Source: Haloferula sp. BvORR071 (GTDB taxonomy: Bacteria > Verrucomicrobiota > Verrucomicrobiia > Verrucomicrobiales > Akkermansiaceae). From it: a DNA stretch of 64,000 nucleotides. Positions 25,732 through 33,239 of the stretch are shown piece by piece; position 1 is the stretch's first letter, and each line of letters opens with the position of its first letter. Under the pieces are notes generated by a model. It was given only the letters and a program-made list of their open reading frames with translations, made no database searches and had not been told where the DNA came from. The position numbers and the translations under genes are program-made. The stretch is taken from contig NZ_BATP01000002.1 in assembly GCF_000739615.1 (NCBI RefSeq), positions 30,387 through 94,386 of the forward strand, read 5' to 3'.

Positions 25732-26913
25732 ATGGCCGAACCCGGACTGTCCCCCAAGAAGCCCCGCGCCACCCAGATGTTGCTTGTACTAGCGGCACTT
25801 GTGGTGGTGATCGCAGGCTTGAAGGCAGCGCAGGCCTTTTTCGTGCCGGTGCTGTTGGCTTTCTTTATCGCCACGGTGAGCTTTCCGGTCACCGATTGGT
25901 TGATGCGCCACCGCATGCCGCCTGCCGTGGCGGTATTTCTCACGGTGTTGGTGGACTTCGCGTTCTTGGCCGGTGTGATCGTGCTGGGAATTACCATCAT
26001 TGGCGACCTCCAGGACAAGTGGGATTCCGAATACTACAACCTCGCCCGGGCAAAGATTCAGGACGCCAGCACCGCCATCGCCGGCAAGCTGGAAGAGTGG
26101 GGCGTGGAAGACGGGGCGGAGAAGGTGAAGGAATTCACCACCCAGAACCTGGCCGAGCTTAGCAACATCAAGGGCTCCACCTACCTGAGCCTCGGCACGG
26201 GCGTGGTGAGCCGCGTGTTTTCCTTTCTCGCCACCTCCGTGGTGGTGATCGTGTTGACCATTTTCATGCTCTCGGAAGCGCGAGGCTTCAGCAACCGCTT
26301 CGGGGCGATCCGTGAGGCCCGGGGGCCCAATTTTGGCCGGATGTCCGGCGCGATGCTGGATACCCAGCGCTATCTGGGGATCAAAACCATCATCAGCTTG
26401 GCGACCGGGATTCTGGCCGGGGTGCTCTGCTGGGTGGCGGGGCTCGATTTCTTCCTGCTGTGGGGAATTCTCGCCTTCGTGATGAATTTCATCCCAGCGG
26501 TCGGCTCGGCGATCGCGTCGGTTCCGCCGATCCTGCTTGCCTTGATCGCGAAGGATGGTGGGGTCGCGGATGCGGTGGTGGTCGCTGCCGGCTACGGGCT
26601 GATCAACATGTTCCTCGATAACTTCGTGCAGCCAATGCTGCTCGGGCGCCGCTTCGGCCTGTCGATCCTGGTGGTTGTGCTCTGCGTAATCTTCTGGGGC
26701 TGGCTCTGGGGCTTGGTGGGAATCATCCTCGCGGTGCCGCTGACGATGATTCTCAAGGTGATCTTGGACAATAGCGACGAGTTCCGCTGGGTGGCCGTGG
26801 CCATCGGTCAGGAGGGTCGCAAGCCGCCGCAGGAAGAAGATGCGGTCATGAATCTGCCGGGCGGGAGCGAGGTGCCGCCGCGCGGGACGCCGGATGTAGC
26901 GAGCCGCGGCTAG
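25732..26913 (+). CDS. AI-2E-family (PerM/YdiK-like) membrane transporter
   Basis: 393 residues, polytopic. Helix pair near 12-50 (LLVLAALVVVIAGLKAAQAFFVPVL), another near 60-90, a long soluble insert (about 95-150), then helices at about 160-190 and a C-terminal bundle (about 210-350). The bundle contains FFLLWGILAFVMNFIPAVGSAIASVPP and the conserved NMFLDNFVQPMLLGRRFGLSILVVVL. These are hallmarks of the PF01594 family, whose members are proposed exporters of autoinducer-2, Na+ or organic acids; the substrate here is unknown. A hydrophilic tail ends the protein. Confidence 0.92.
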   Translation: MAEPGLSPKKPRATQMLLVLAALVVVIAGLKAAQAFFVPVLLAFFIATVSFPVTDWLMRHRMPPAVAVFLTVLVDFAFLAGVIVLGITIIGDLQDKWDSEYYNLARAKIQDASTAIAGKLEEWGVEDGAEKVKEFTTQNLAELSNIKGSTYLSLGTGVVSRVFSFLATSVVVIVLTIFMLSEARGFSNRFGAIREARGPNFGRMSGAMLDTQRYLGIKTIISLATGILAGVLCWVAGLDFFLLWGILAFVMNFIPAVGSAIASVPPILLALIAKDGGVADAVVVAAGYGLINMFLDNFVQPMLLGRRFGLSILVVVLCVIFWGWLWGLVGIILAVPLTMILKVILDNSDEFRWVAVAIGQEGRKPPQEEDAVMNLPGGSEVPPRGTPDVASRG

Positions 26914-26980
26914 TTTGGTTGCTCTGGAGCGACCTTGCATTTGCATCGCGGACGGCTAGTGCCAATGCTCGGCGGTGCGC

Positions 26981-27997
26981 ATGAATCTGTTCCAGAAGTT
27001 TGCCACCGCGGCGCTCGTCGCCGTCATCGTATTGATTTGCGTGGGTGCGATCGTGCGGGTCAGCGGTGCGGGGATGGGCTGCCCGGACTGGCCGAAGTGC
27101 TGGGGAGGCTATGTGCCGCCTTCGAGCAAGGAGGAGATCGACCTGTCCAAACTGGATTTCTCCAAGTTCGAGCGCGCGGCGAAGCGCTATGGACGCGATC
27201 CCTCCACGGTCACGCCAGAGCATGTGCTGGAGAGCTTCAATCCGGTCTTCGCTTGGACCGAATACATCAACCGCCTGAGCTCCACGCCGGTTGGATTCTT
27301 CACGGTGGGCACCTTGGTCTTAGCCCTGCTCAGGCAGCGGCGCAGGCCCTTGGTGGTCGCTGCGGCGACTCTCTCGGTGCTACTCGTGGGAGTGAATGCC
27401 TGGATGGGCAAGGAAGTCGTTTCGAGCGACCTCAAACCGGGCGTGCTAACGGTCCACATGGCACTGGCGATGTTGCTGGTGCTGCCGCTGAGCTATGCTG
27501 CATGGCGGGGATGTGATGAGCCGTGGCGGGTGGCTGGTGATCCAGTGTCCGTCCGGCGTTTGCGCATTCTGACCGGCTGCTTGTTGCTGCTGATCTTCGT
27601 GGAAGGGGTCTTGGGCACCCAGATCCGCGAGTTGAACACGCATCTCCTCAAGACGCATCCGGGAGTTGGCCGGGTGGAATGGATCGGGTCTCTGGAGCGC
27701 TCTTGGGAGTATCTGGTGCACCGCAGCTTCTCTTGGATGATCTTGGCCGTGGCGATCGGGGCATGGTTGAGAACCAGAAAGAGTGGTTCGGCCGGCAAAA
27801 TCGCGACTGGGGCCTTGGCCGTCGTGATCGGGCAGATGGTTCTCGGCCTGATCATGGCACGGGTGGAGATCCATCCCGCGGTGCAGGTGGCGCACCTCGG
27901 GCTTTCGGCGATCTTGCTCGCGCTGGTGACTGTGTGGTTTTGCGGGGCGGGGTCAGGAACGCCGCGGCGCGCCGCCGCTTTGGCTGCGGATAAGTGA
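26981..27997 (+). CDS. heme A synthase (COX15/CtaA family)
   Basis: 338 residues from ATG 26981 (GTG two codons before). About eight membrane helices. The N-terminal VGAIVRVSGAGMGCPDWPKCWG is diagnostic of the COX15/CtaA family. The haem-ligand histidines are recognisable in LTVHMALAML, LNTHLLKTH, YLVHRSFSWM and VQVAHLGLSAIL. The enzyme oxidises the C8 methyl of haem O to make haem A for aa3-type oxidase. No cytochrome oxidase or protohaem farnesyltransferase gene is nearby. It converges on the alanine dehydrogenase gene, with a strong hairpin in between. Confidence 0.93.
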   Translation: MNLFQKFATAALVAVIVLICVGAIVRVSGAGMGCPDWPKCWGGYVPPSSKEEIDLSKLDFSKFERAAKRYGRDPSTVTPEHVLESFNPVFAWTEYINRLSSTPVGFFTVGTLVLALLRQRRRPLVVAAATLSVLLVGVNAWMGKEVVSSDLKPGVLTVHMALAMLLVLPLSYAAWRGCDEPWRVAGDPVSVRRLRILTGCLLLLIFVEGVLGTQIRELNTHLLKTHPGVGRVEWIGSLERSWEYLVHRSFSWMILAVAIGAWLRTRKSGSAGKIATGALAVVIGQMVLGLIMARVEIHPAVQVAHLGLSAILLALVTVWFCGAGSGTPRRAAALAADK

Positions 27998-28084
27998 TGC
28001 AGCTATAGCGGTTACGGTTCGCCAGCACGGCTCGCTGCGCCCTTTGGGTGGCTCTGCCCGGGGGCCTCAGAGGCGGTCATCCAC

Positions 28085-28127
28085 GAGAAGTGCTTCGTCC
28101 GCACACGGCGTGTGCGGACTACTTCTC
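28085..28127. terminator. long bipartite hairpin between convergent genes
   Basis: Inner stem GTCCGCACAC/GTGTGCGGAC (28097-28106 with 28110-28119) and outer stem GAGAAGT/ACTTCTC (28085-28091 with 28121-28127), separated by a small internal bulge. It sits directly after the alanine dehydrogenase stop. There is no U-run, so it may be a REP-like element or RNA-end stabiliser and not a classical terminator. Confidence 0.6.
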
Positions 28128-29238
28128 AGACTCCTAACAGCTCTGCAGCGGATTCGACCGGCATGCCGTGGGCCTCGCCGACGGGGGAGCAGGTGAGCTT
28201 GCCGCCAGTGCAGTTGACCGCGCCGAGGATGTCCTTGCGGATTTTGCAGGCTCCGGCCACGCCGTTGTCGGCGAGCATGGTGATCCAGCGCTGGGTCACG
28301 TTGTTGAGAGCTTGGGTTGCCGTGCGGGAGTAGGCTCCCGGCATGTTGGCCACGCAGTAGTGGATGACGTCTTCCTCCACGTAAGTCGGGGACTGGTGGG
28401 TGGTCGGGCGGGTCGTTTCCGCACAACCGCCTTGGTCAACCGCGATATCCACGAACACACTGCCCGGCTGCATTTGCCTGAGCATCTCGCGGGTGATCAG
28501 CTTGGGTGCCTTCGCACCGGGAACGAGCACGGCACCGATGACCAGATCGACGCGGGGCAAAAGTTCGGCGAGATTTGCCTCGCTCGAATAGACCGTGTGG
28601 GTGCCGGTCATCGTGATGTCGAGGAAGCGCATGCGCTCGAAGTCGACCTCAAGGATGGTGACGTCCGCGCCGATGCCGGTGGCCACGCGGGCAGCATTCA
28701 CACCCGCGGTGCCGCCGCCGATGACGACCACGCGGCCCGGGGCCACGCCGGGCACGCCGCCGAGCAGGGTGCCGCGGCCGCCATTGTGCTTTGCCAAATG
28801 ATAGGAGCCCACGATCGAAGCCATGCGGCCGGCGATCTCACTCATCGGCTCTAACAGCGGAAGGCGATGGTTCACCTCCAGCGTCTCGTAGGCGAGTGCA
28901 GTGCAACCGCTGGCGACCAAGGTTTCGGTGAGCGTCTTGCCTGCAGCCAAGTGCAGGTAGGTGAAGAGAATGTGATGCGGCTGCAGGCGGGCGATCTCCT
29001 CCGGTTGTGGCTCCTTGACCTTCACGATCATCTCCGCAGCGCTGAAGACGGCATCGGCATCGGGCAAGATCTCGGCCCCTGCTGCGAGGTATTGCTCGTC
29101 GCTGTAGCTGGCGCCGTTGCCGGCACCGGCTTGCACGAAAACCCGGTGGCCACGCTTCACTAGATCCCCCGCGGAAGCTGGAATCATGGAGACGCGGTTT
29201 TCCTGTGCCTTGATTTCCTTCGGGATGCCGATGTTCAT
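28126..29238 (-). CDS. ald: alanine dehydrogenase
   Basis: 370 residues, the normal length. It performs reversible NAD-dependent deamination of L-alanine to pyruvate. N-terminal [18 protein letters not shown] and [10 protein letters not shown] carry the conserved substrate-binding Arg and Lys. TYLHLAA contains the catalytic-site His near 96. The NAD-binding motif [30 protein letters not shown] is near 168-198. [18 protein letters not shown] is the typical catalytic Asp segment. Monocistronic on the minus strand. Confidence 0.96.
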   Translation of the reverse strand: MNIGIPKEIKAQENRVSMIPASAGDLVKRGHRVFVQAGAGNGASYSDEQYLAAGAEILPDADAVFSAAEMIVKVKEPQPEEIARLQPHHILFTYLHLAAGKTLTETLVASGCTALAYETLEVNHRLPLLEPMSEIAGRMASIVGSYHLAKHNGGRGTLLGGVPGVAPGRVVVIGGGTAGVNAARVATGIGADVTILEVDFERMRFLDITMTGTHTVYSSEANLAELLPRVDLVIGAVLVPGAKAPKLITREMLRQMQPGSVFVDIAVDQGGCAETTRPTTHQSPTYVEEDVIHYCVANMPGAYSRTATQALNNVTQRWITMLADNGVAGACKIRKDILGAVNCTGGKLTCSPVGEAHGMPVESAAELLGV

Positions 29239-29363
29239 GAGCGTGGCCTTACACGCTAGTCGGCATCGCGGCGCTTGTCTTTGCGGAATCGGGCAGCTGG
29301 ACGGAAGGTTCGGGCCAAATCAGCGCGTGAGGAGGGGGGAGCCGGGACTTATTCGCTGACGGG

Positions 29364-29645
29364 ACCTTGTTGGAACTGCTCACATTCGGCGATGGCGACG
29401 TCGATGCCATCTATGGGGATCTTTCCCGATTCGCAACCGAGGAGGTATTGGATTGCCGGAGCTTTACCACCGGTGCCGACCGCCTTTCGGGTCACTTTGC
29501 TTTATTCAGAAACTGCGAAGAGACGATCTCGGCCTTCAGGCGAATCGTTGATATCGATCTGCTTTATCCACTGCTGAAAGACATGTCTTTTCCGGCCATC
29601 CCGGATGATGGTTCCGGCTTGATGTCCCATGTGTCAGGTCCGTAG
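29364..29645 (+). CDS. possible small hypothetical protein (uncertain)
   Basis: A frame of about 93 codons with TTG start codons at 29364/29367 and no ATG. The product (LTFGDGDVDAIYGDLSRFAT ... FRRIVDIDLLYPLLKDMS) has protein-like composition and lower GC than most of the window, but no family is recognised. The start is weak: GGAGGGGGG lies about 20 bp too far upstream. Apart from this frame, the 523-bp gap between ald and the methyltransferase gene (29239-29761) shows only short promoter-like AT-poor sequence. Confidence 0.35.
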   Translation, partial: TLLELLTFGDGDVDAIYGDLSRFATEEVLDCRSFTTGADRLSGHFALFRNCEETISAFRRIVDIDLLYPLLKDMSFPAIPDDGSGLMSHVSGP

Positions 29646-29761
29646 TTTCGATCCATGCGGGCACCTGCGACCGTTCAACCCGAGAGGCCGGATAGGGGCC
29701 CTGATCAAGACCCCATGTCATTGATCTGCCTGAGCGGGATCCGCAGGCAATAATACCGCCG

Positions 29762-32353
29762 ATGAATCCGGATTCCCCAGATGGAAACGATCATGCGGCT
29801 TACTCCGCGATCATTCTCTATGGCGTGATTCACCGGAGCTTGAAACACACGGCCGCGGCTTTGCTCGGCAATCTGGTCGCCCCCTTGGCGCGGAGGGGCC
29901 CCGTCGATATCTTCTATCACTCGTGGGATCTCCGCGAGATTGGCAATCCGCGGGCGGGAGAGAACTGCCTGATGGTGGATCCGGATTCTTCGCGGGGGCT
30001 GCTCCCGAATGCCAAAGGTATCTTCGAGTCCCAAACGGAATTTGATGATTCGCTCGATTGGGATCGCTTGTTTCGGAGAAACCCCATGCGGCATTTCTGT
30101 GATGGGGAGCATGAGGCCCGGATCACGCTGATGAATTTCCGCCGTGCGATGGAGTCGCTGCGGCGCGCGTGGGACTTCTTCCAAGCAAGCAAGGAGCGCC
30201 ACTACCAGCGTGTGATCGTCACACGGCCTGACCTGAAATTCATCCAGGAGTTTGAGCCCCCCTTGTCCGGGGGGCTTCGGCGGCACTTGTGGATTCCCCG
30301 GTTCGGGTCATGCGGTGGACTCAATGACCGGTTCGCGGCCGGGAATGAGGAGAGCGCGGCGGTCTATTGCCAAAGGGCGGATTTCGCCCACGAGTGGCTC
30401 CTGTCGGGCGAGGAGGGTAATCCCGAGACGCTGCTGAAGCGCTGGCTGCAGCAGCAGGATATTTGCTGGAACTTGGTGGATTTTCCCTTCCAGAGGGTTC
30501 GTGCGAACGGGGAAATCGCCGCCAAGGACAGCAAGCTGAAGCCGCTGATCAAAGAGCGATTCCTCATCTTGGGCCGCAAAGCGAGCCAGGCGACGCGACG
30601 GCTTGAAAAGGTATTCGCGACGCTGGGCAAAGTGGAGACCATCGTCGACCAGCCCGGGGATGAAGGCATCTGGTATGACGACAATCAGGTGAAAGGCTAT
30701 GGCGGGCTGACAAGCCATTCGTCGCATTCTCCTCCGGTCACGGCGTGGTCGCGCGCGATGTATCATTTGGCGAAGAACCTGAGGGCGGACGAGGCCGTTT
30801 GGTTTGTGGAGGACGAGGTGGCGGGTAGCACCGAGTTCTTCCGGGCCTTGGTTCGCAGAACCGCGGCCAGCGGAGCAGATCTCGCCAGCTTCGATATTCG
30901 ATCCCGGCGCAACGATGCAAGCTGGCCCGATTGGGACCACGCGGAACCTTGGTTTCCCGAGCCATGGAGATCGTTCGGGTCCCTTTCGCGCAAGAGCGCT
31001 CGCCTGGTCAGGGCCGCATTGGAGTTCCGGGAAAAGAACGGGCACTTCGCTTGCCACGAGATTTTGTTCCCTTCGATTGCGATGAACCAGGGAATGCGCT
31101 GCTTCGACTGGAATGTCAGCATGCAGCGGAACCGTCTGTTCGGCAGCCTTTCCCTGCAACTGTCGGGCAACTCTTCGCCGGGAGCGATATGTTATCCGGT
31201 GAAGGATGCAGCCGATCACGAAGCGATTTGCAATTGGGAAGGCCTCCCCGCGCCGGTCGCGAGTTCGGAGGAGTTTCCGTGCTTCCATCTCGCGAGGTGT
31301 TCCGGCCATTCAATTTCCGTCGAGGACTATATCGTTCTCGGACGCTATTGCCGGCATCTGGGAATCAGGAATGTGGTGGAATTCGGCCCCGGTGACTCCA
31401 CCCTCGCCTTCTTGGATGCTGGATGTCGGATCGTTTCCTTCGAAAGCGACGGCAACTGGCTTGACCAGTGCTTGGTGCGGTTCGGGACGGAGACTCGAGC
31501 GGAGATCCGGTTTTGCGCAGCGGAGAGCACACCGGAGAGTCTGCCATTCGCTCCCGATTTGGTTTTTGTCGATGGTCCATCCCGATGCGATTCGCACGCG
31601 GTGCCGCGCCTGGCCCTATGTGAATGGGGCCTCGCCATTTGCGGTCACGTGATCCTGCATGACTCGCGTCGGGAAGAGGAAGGGAGGATACTTGAGGAAC
31701 TGGCGGGGCGCGGAATGCGAGTGGAGCAGATCCCTACCCGCAAGGGCATGGCCTCCATCGTAAATCCACAGAAGCGTCCAACCATGCCGACAGCCGAGTT
31801 TGTTTTCGGAGACGCAAGCCGGTATCAGCTTCGGGATGAGGACCAATGGTTTGCCAAAGATCTTCCCGCTTGGCAGAAGCCGTTCAAGTCCAGTCAAGCC
31901 GTGCGTGCGCTCGACATCGGATGCGGCGAGGGGAGACGGGCGAACCTTCTTCTGGAGCTTCTGTTTCCCGCGGAGGGGAGTGAGGTCCATTGTGTGGAGG
32001 ATTTCGAGACCCTGCCCGGAGGCGATGCCATAAGGGCCGATTTCGAGCGCAACGCGGAAACATCCGGCAATGCGGGTAGGCTTCATCTCTACGAAGGCAC
32101 CACGACGGAAGTTTTGGCTTGGATGATCGCTTCGAAAGACGCCTGGGAGAGCTTCGACTTCATTCAACTGGGAAGAGGCCGGCCCGCCCACGAGCAGCTT
32201 ACCGCTGCTTGTCAGGCTTGGTGCCTGCTCAGACGTGGCGGGGTCCTGGTTTTTGGGGAAAGAGGTGCGGCCTATGCGGGATTTGAAACTGGTTTCCGGC
32301 GATTGGCAGAGCGCCTTTTCGAAGGGACATCAGTGGTACTTCGTAAGCGATAG
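29762..32353 (+). CDS. multidomain glycan-related protein with two methyltransferase-like domains
   Basis: 863 residues, no signal peptide. An N-terminal domain (about 15-200) starts YSAIILYGVIHRSLKHTAAALLGNL and contains VDIFYHSWDLRE and RVIVTRPDLKF, resembling capsule/exopolysaccharide-type proteins. A middle region (about 290-480) has AVWFVEDEVAGSTEFFRALV and may be glycosyltransferase-like. A Rossmann segment at about 535-640 (VVEFGPGDSTLAFLDAG, LVFVDGPSRCDSH) and another at about 715-860 (ALDIGCGEGRRANLLLELL, RRGGVLVFGERG) each look like class I SAM-dependent methyltransferase folds. Codon use is less GC-extreme than the neighbours. It probably modifies or assembles a surface glycan. The domain limits are estimates, and the fusion as a whole is not one I recognise. 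Confidence 0.75.
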   Translation: MNPDSPDGNDHAAYSAIILYGVIHRSLKHTAAALLGNLVAPLARRGPVDIFYHSWDLREIGNPRAGENCLMVDPDSSRGLLPNAKGIFESQTEFDDSLDWDRLFRRNPMRHFCDGEHEARITLMNFRRAMESLRRAWDFFQASKERHYQRVIVTRPDLKFIQEFEPPLSGGLRRHLWIPRFGSCGGLNDRFAAGNEESAAVYCQRADFAHEWLLSGEEGNPETLLKRWLQQQDICWNLVDFPFQRVRANGEIAAKDSKLKPLIKERFLILGRKASQATRRLEKVFATLGKVETIVDQPGDEGIWYDDNQVKGYGGLTSHSSHSPPVTAWSRAMYHLAKNLRADEAVWFVEDEVAGSTEFFRALVRRTAASGADLASFDIRSRRNDASWPDWDHAEPWFPEPWRSFGSLSRKSARLVRAALEFREKNGHFACHEILFPSIAMNQGMRCFDWNVSMQRNRLFGSLSLQLSGNSSPGAICYPVKDAADHEAICNWEGLPAPVASSEEFPCFHLARCSGHSISVEDYIVLGRYCRHLGIRNVVEFGPGDSTLAFLDAGCRIVSFESDGNWLDQCLVRFGTETRAEIRFCAAESTPESLPFAPDLVFVDGPSRCDSHAVPRLALCEWGLAICGHVILHDSRREEEGRILEELAGRGMRVEQIPTRKGMASIVNPQKRPTMPTAEFVFGDASRYQLRDEDQWFAKDLPAWQKPFKSSQAVRALDIGCGEGRRANLLLELLFPAEGSEVHCVEDFETLPGGDAIRADFERNAETSGNAGRLHLYEGTTTEVLAWMIASKDAWESFDFIQLGRGRPAHEQLTAACQAWCLLRRGGVLVFGERGAAYAGFETGFRRLAERLFEGTSVVLRKR

Positions 32354-32470
32354 CTGGAGAGCCAATGATCGCTGGAGCAATGCGGCATCCGACAGCCGGA
32401 TCTTCCTCACCGCCCTGAATCGATTGCGGCCCGTCGGGCGGGCATAAAAGCAAAGGGAGCCATCGTCTCC

Positions 32471-32545
32471 TGCGGGAGCCTGCGGGAGCCTGCGGGAGCC
32501 TGCGGGAGCCTGCGGGAGCCTGCGGGAGCCTGCGGGAGCCTGCGG
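32471..32545. repeat. decamer tandem repeat TGCGGGAGCC
   Basis: Seven perfect head-to-tail copies (32471-32540) plus a partial TGCGG, in the gap between the methyltransferase-fusion gene and the response regulator (stop codons of convergent genes). There is no spacer variation, so it is not a CRISPR. Confidence 0.95.
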
Positions 32546-32599
32546 CGCCATGGCAGTGTCATCTCTACCTCCGGGGATCGGGTGACGATGCGAATGCCC

Positions 32600-33235
32600 T
32601 TACTGCCGCCCCAAGTACTTCACCACGGCCTCGGTCCGGGTGCGCACGTGGAGTTTCGCGTAGATGTTGTGCAAGTGGGTGCGCACGGTTTCCACGCCGA
32701 TCCCGAGGTCCCAGGCAATCTCCTTGTAGAGTCCGCCCTTCACCAAGAGTTCGAGGATTTGCTTTTCCCGGGGCGTCAGGTTGTGGTCCTCGTTCTTCGC
32801 GGGCGGCTCCTTTTGGAAATGCTGGACCACCTTGCGCGCGATCGCGCTCGACATCGGCGAGCCGCCCGAAAGCAGGTCCTCCAGGCATTCGAGCAACTTC
32901 GTCGGTGCATCGCGCTTCAGCAGGTAGCCGGAAGCTCCCGCGGCCAGTGCGTCGAAGATCCTGTCGTTGTTGTCGTAGACCGTGACCATCAGCACCTGGA
33001 TGTCCGGATGCAGGGCCTTGAGCCGGGCCACGCATTCGATGCCGGACATGCCGGGGAGCTGGATGTCCATCAGGACGACATCAGGGTGTTGCTGCTTCAT
33101 CGCGGCCAGCGCGGATTCGGCATCGGAATAGGCAGCCGTGACCTGCCATGTGCCGGAGGCGGTCAGCACTTCGGTAATGGTTTCGCGCAAGACCGGATCA
33201 TCCTCGACAAGGGCAATGGTGCGGGTGGTGGACAT
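32600..33235 (-). CDS. NarL/LuxR-type response regulator
   Basis: 211 residues. A receiver domain (about 5-120) has acidic residues EDD near 13 and the phospho-acceptor Asp in VVLMDIQLPGMSG (about 57), Thr and Lys in VLMVTVYDN and YLLKRDAP. A linker leads to a LuxR/GerE HTH (about 150-208, LTPREKQILELLVKGGLYKEIA, VETVRTHLHNIYAKL). It starts 4 bp after the kinase stop, so the two are a co-translated two-component pair. It probably activates polysaccharide-use genes, perhaps including the GH78 gene upstream. Confidence 0.94.
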   Translation of the reverse strand: MSTTRTIALVEDDPVLRETITEVLTASGTWQVTAAYSDAESALAAMKQQHPDVVLMDIQLPGMSGIECVARLKALHPDIQVLMVTVYDNNDRIFDALAAGASGYLLKRDAPTKLLECLEDLLSGGSPMSSAIARKVVQHFQKEPPAKNEDHNLTPREKQILELLVKGGLYKEIAWDLGIGVETVRTHLHNIYAKLHVRTRTEAVVKYLGRQ

Positions 33236-33239
33236 GGGA

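Noticed and set aside
32235..32447. A 70-codon plus-strand frame at the end of the methyltransferase-fusion gene.
   Set aside because: It overlaps the terminal 120 bp of a convincing protein in another frame and shows no family features.
32471..32545. Regular repeats suggesting CRISPR.
   Set aside because: The 10-bp units are head to tail without spacers, and no cas genes are present.
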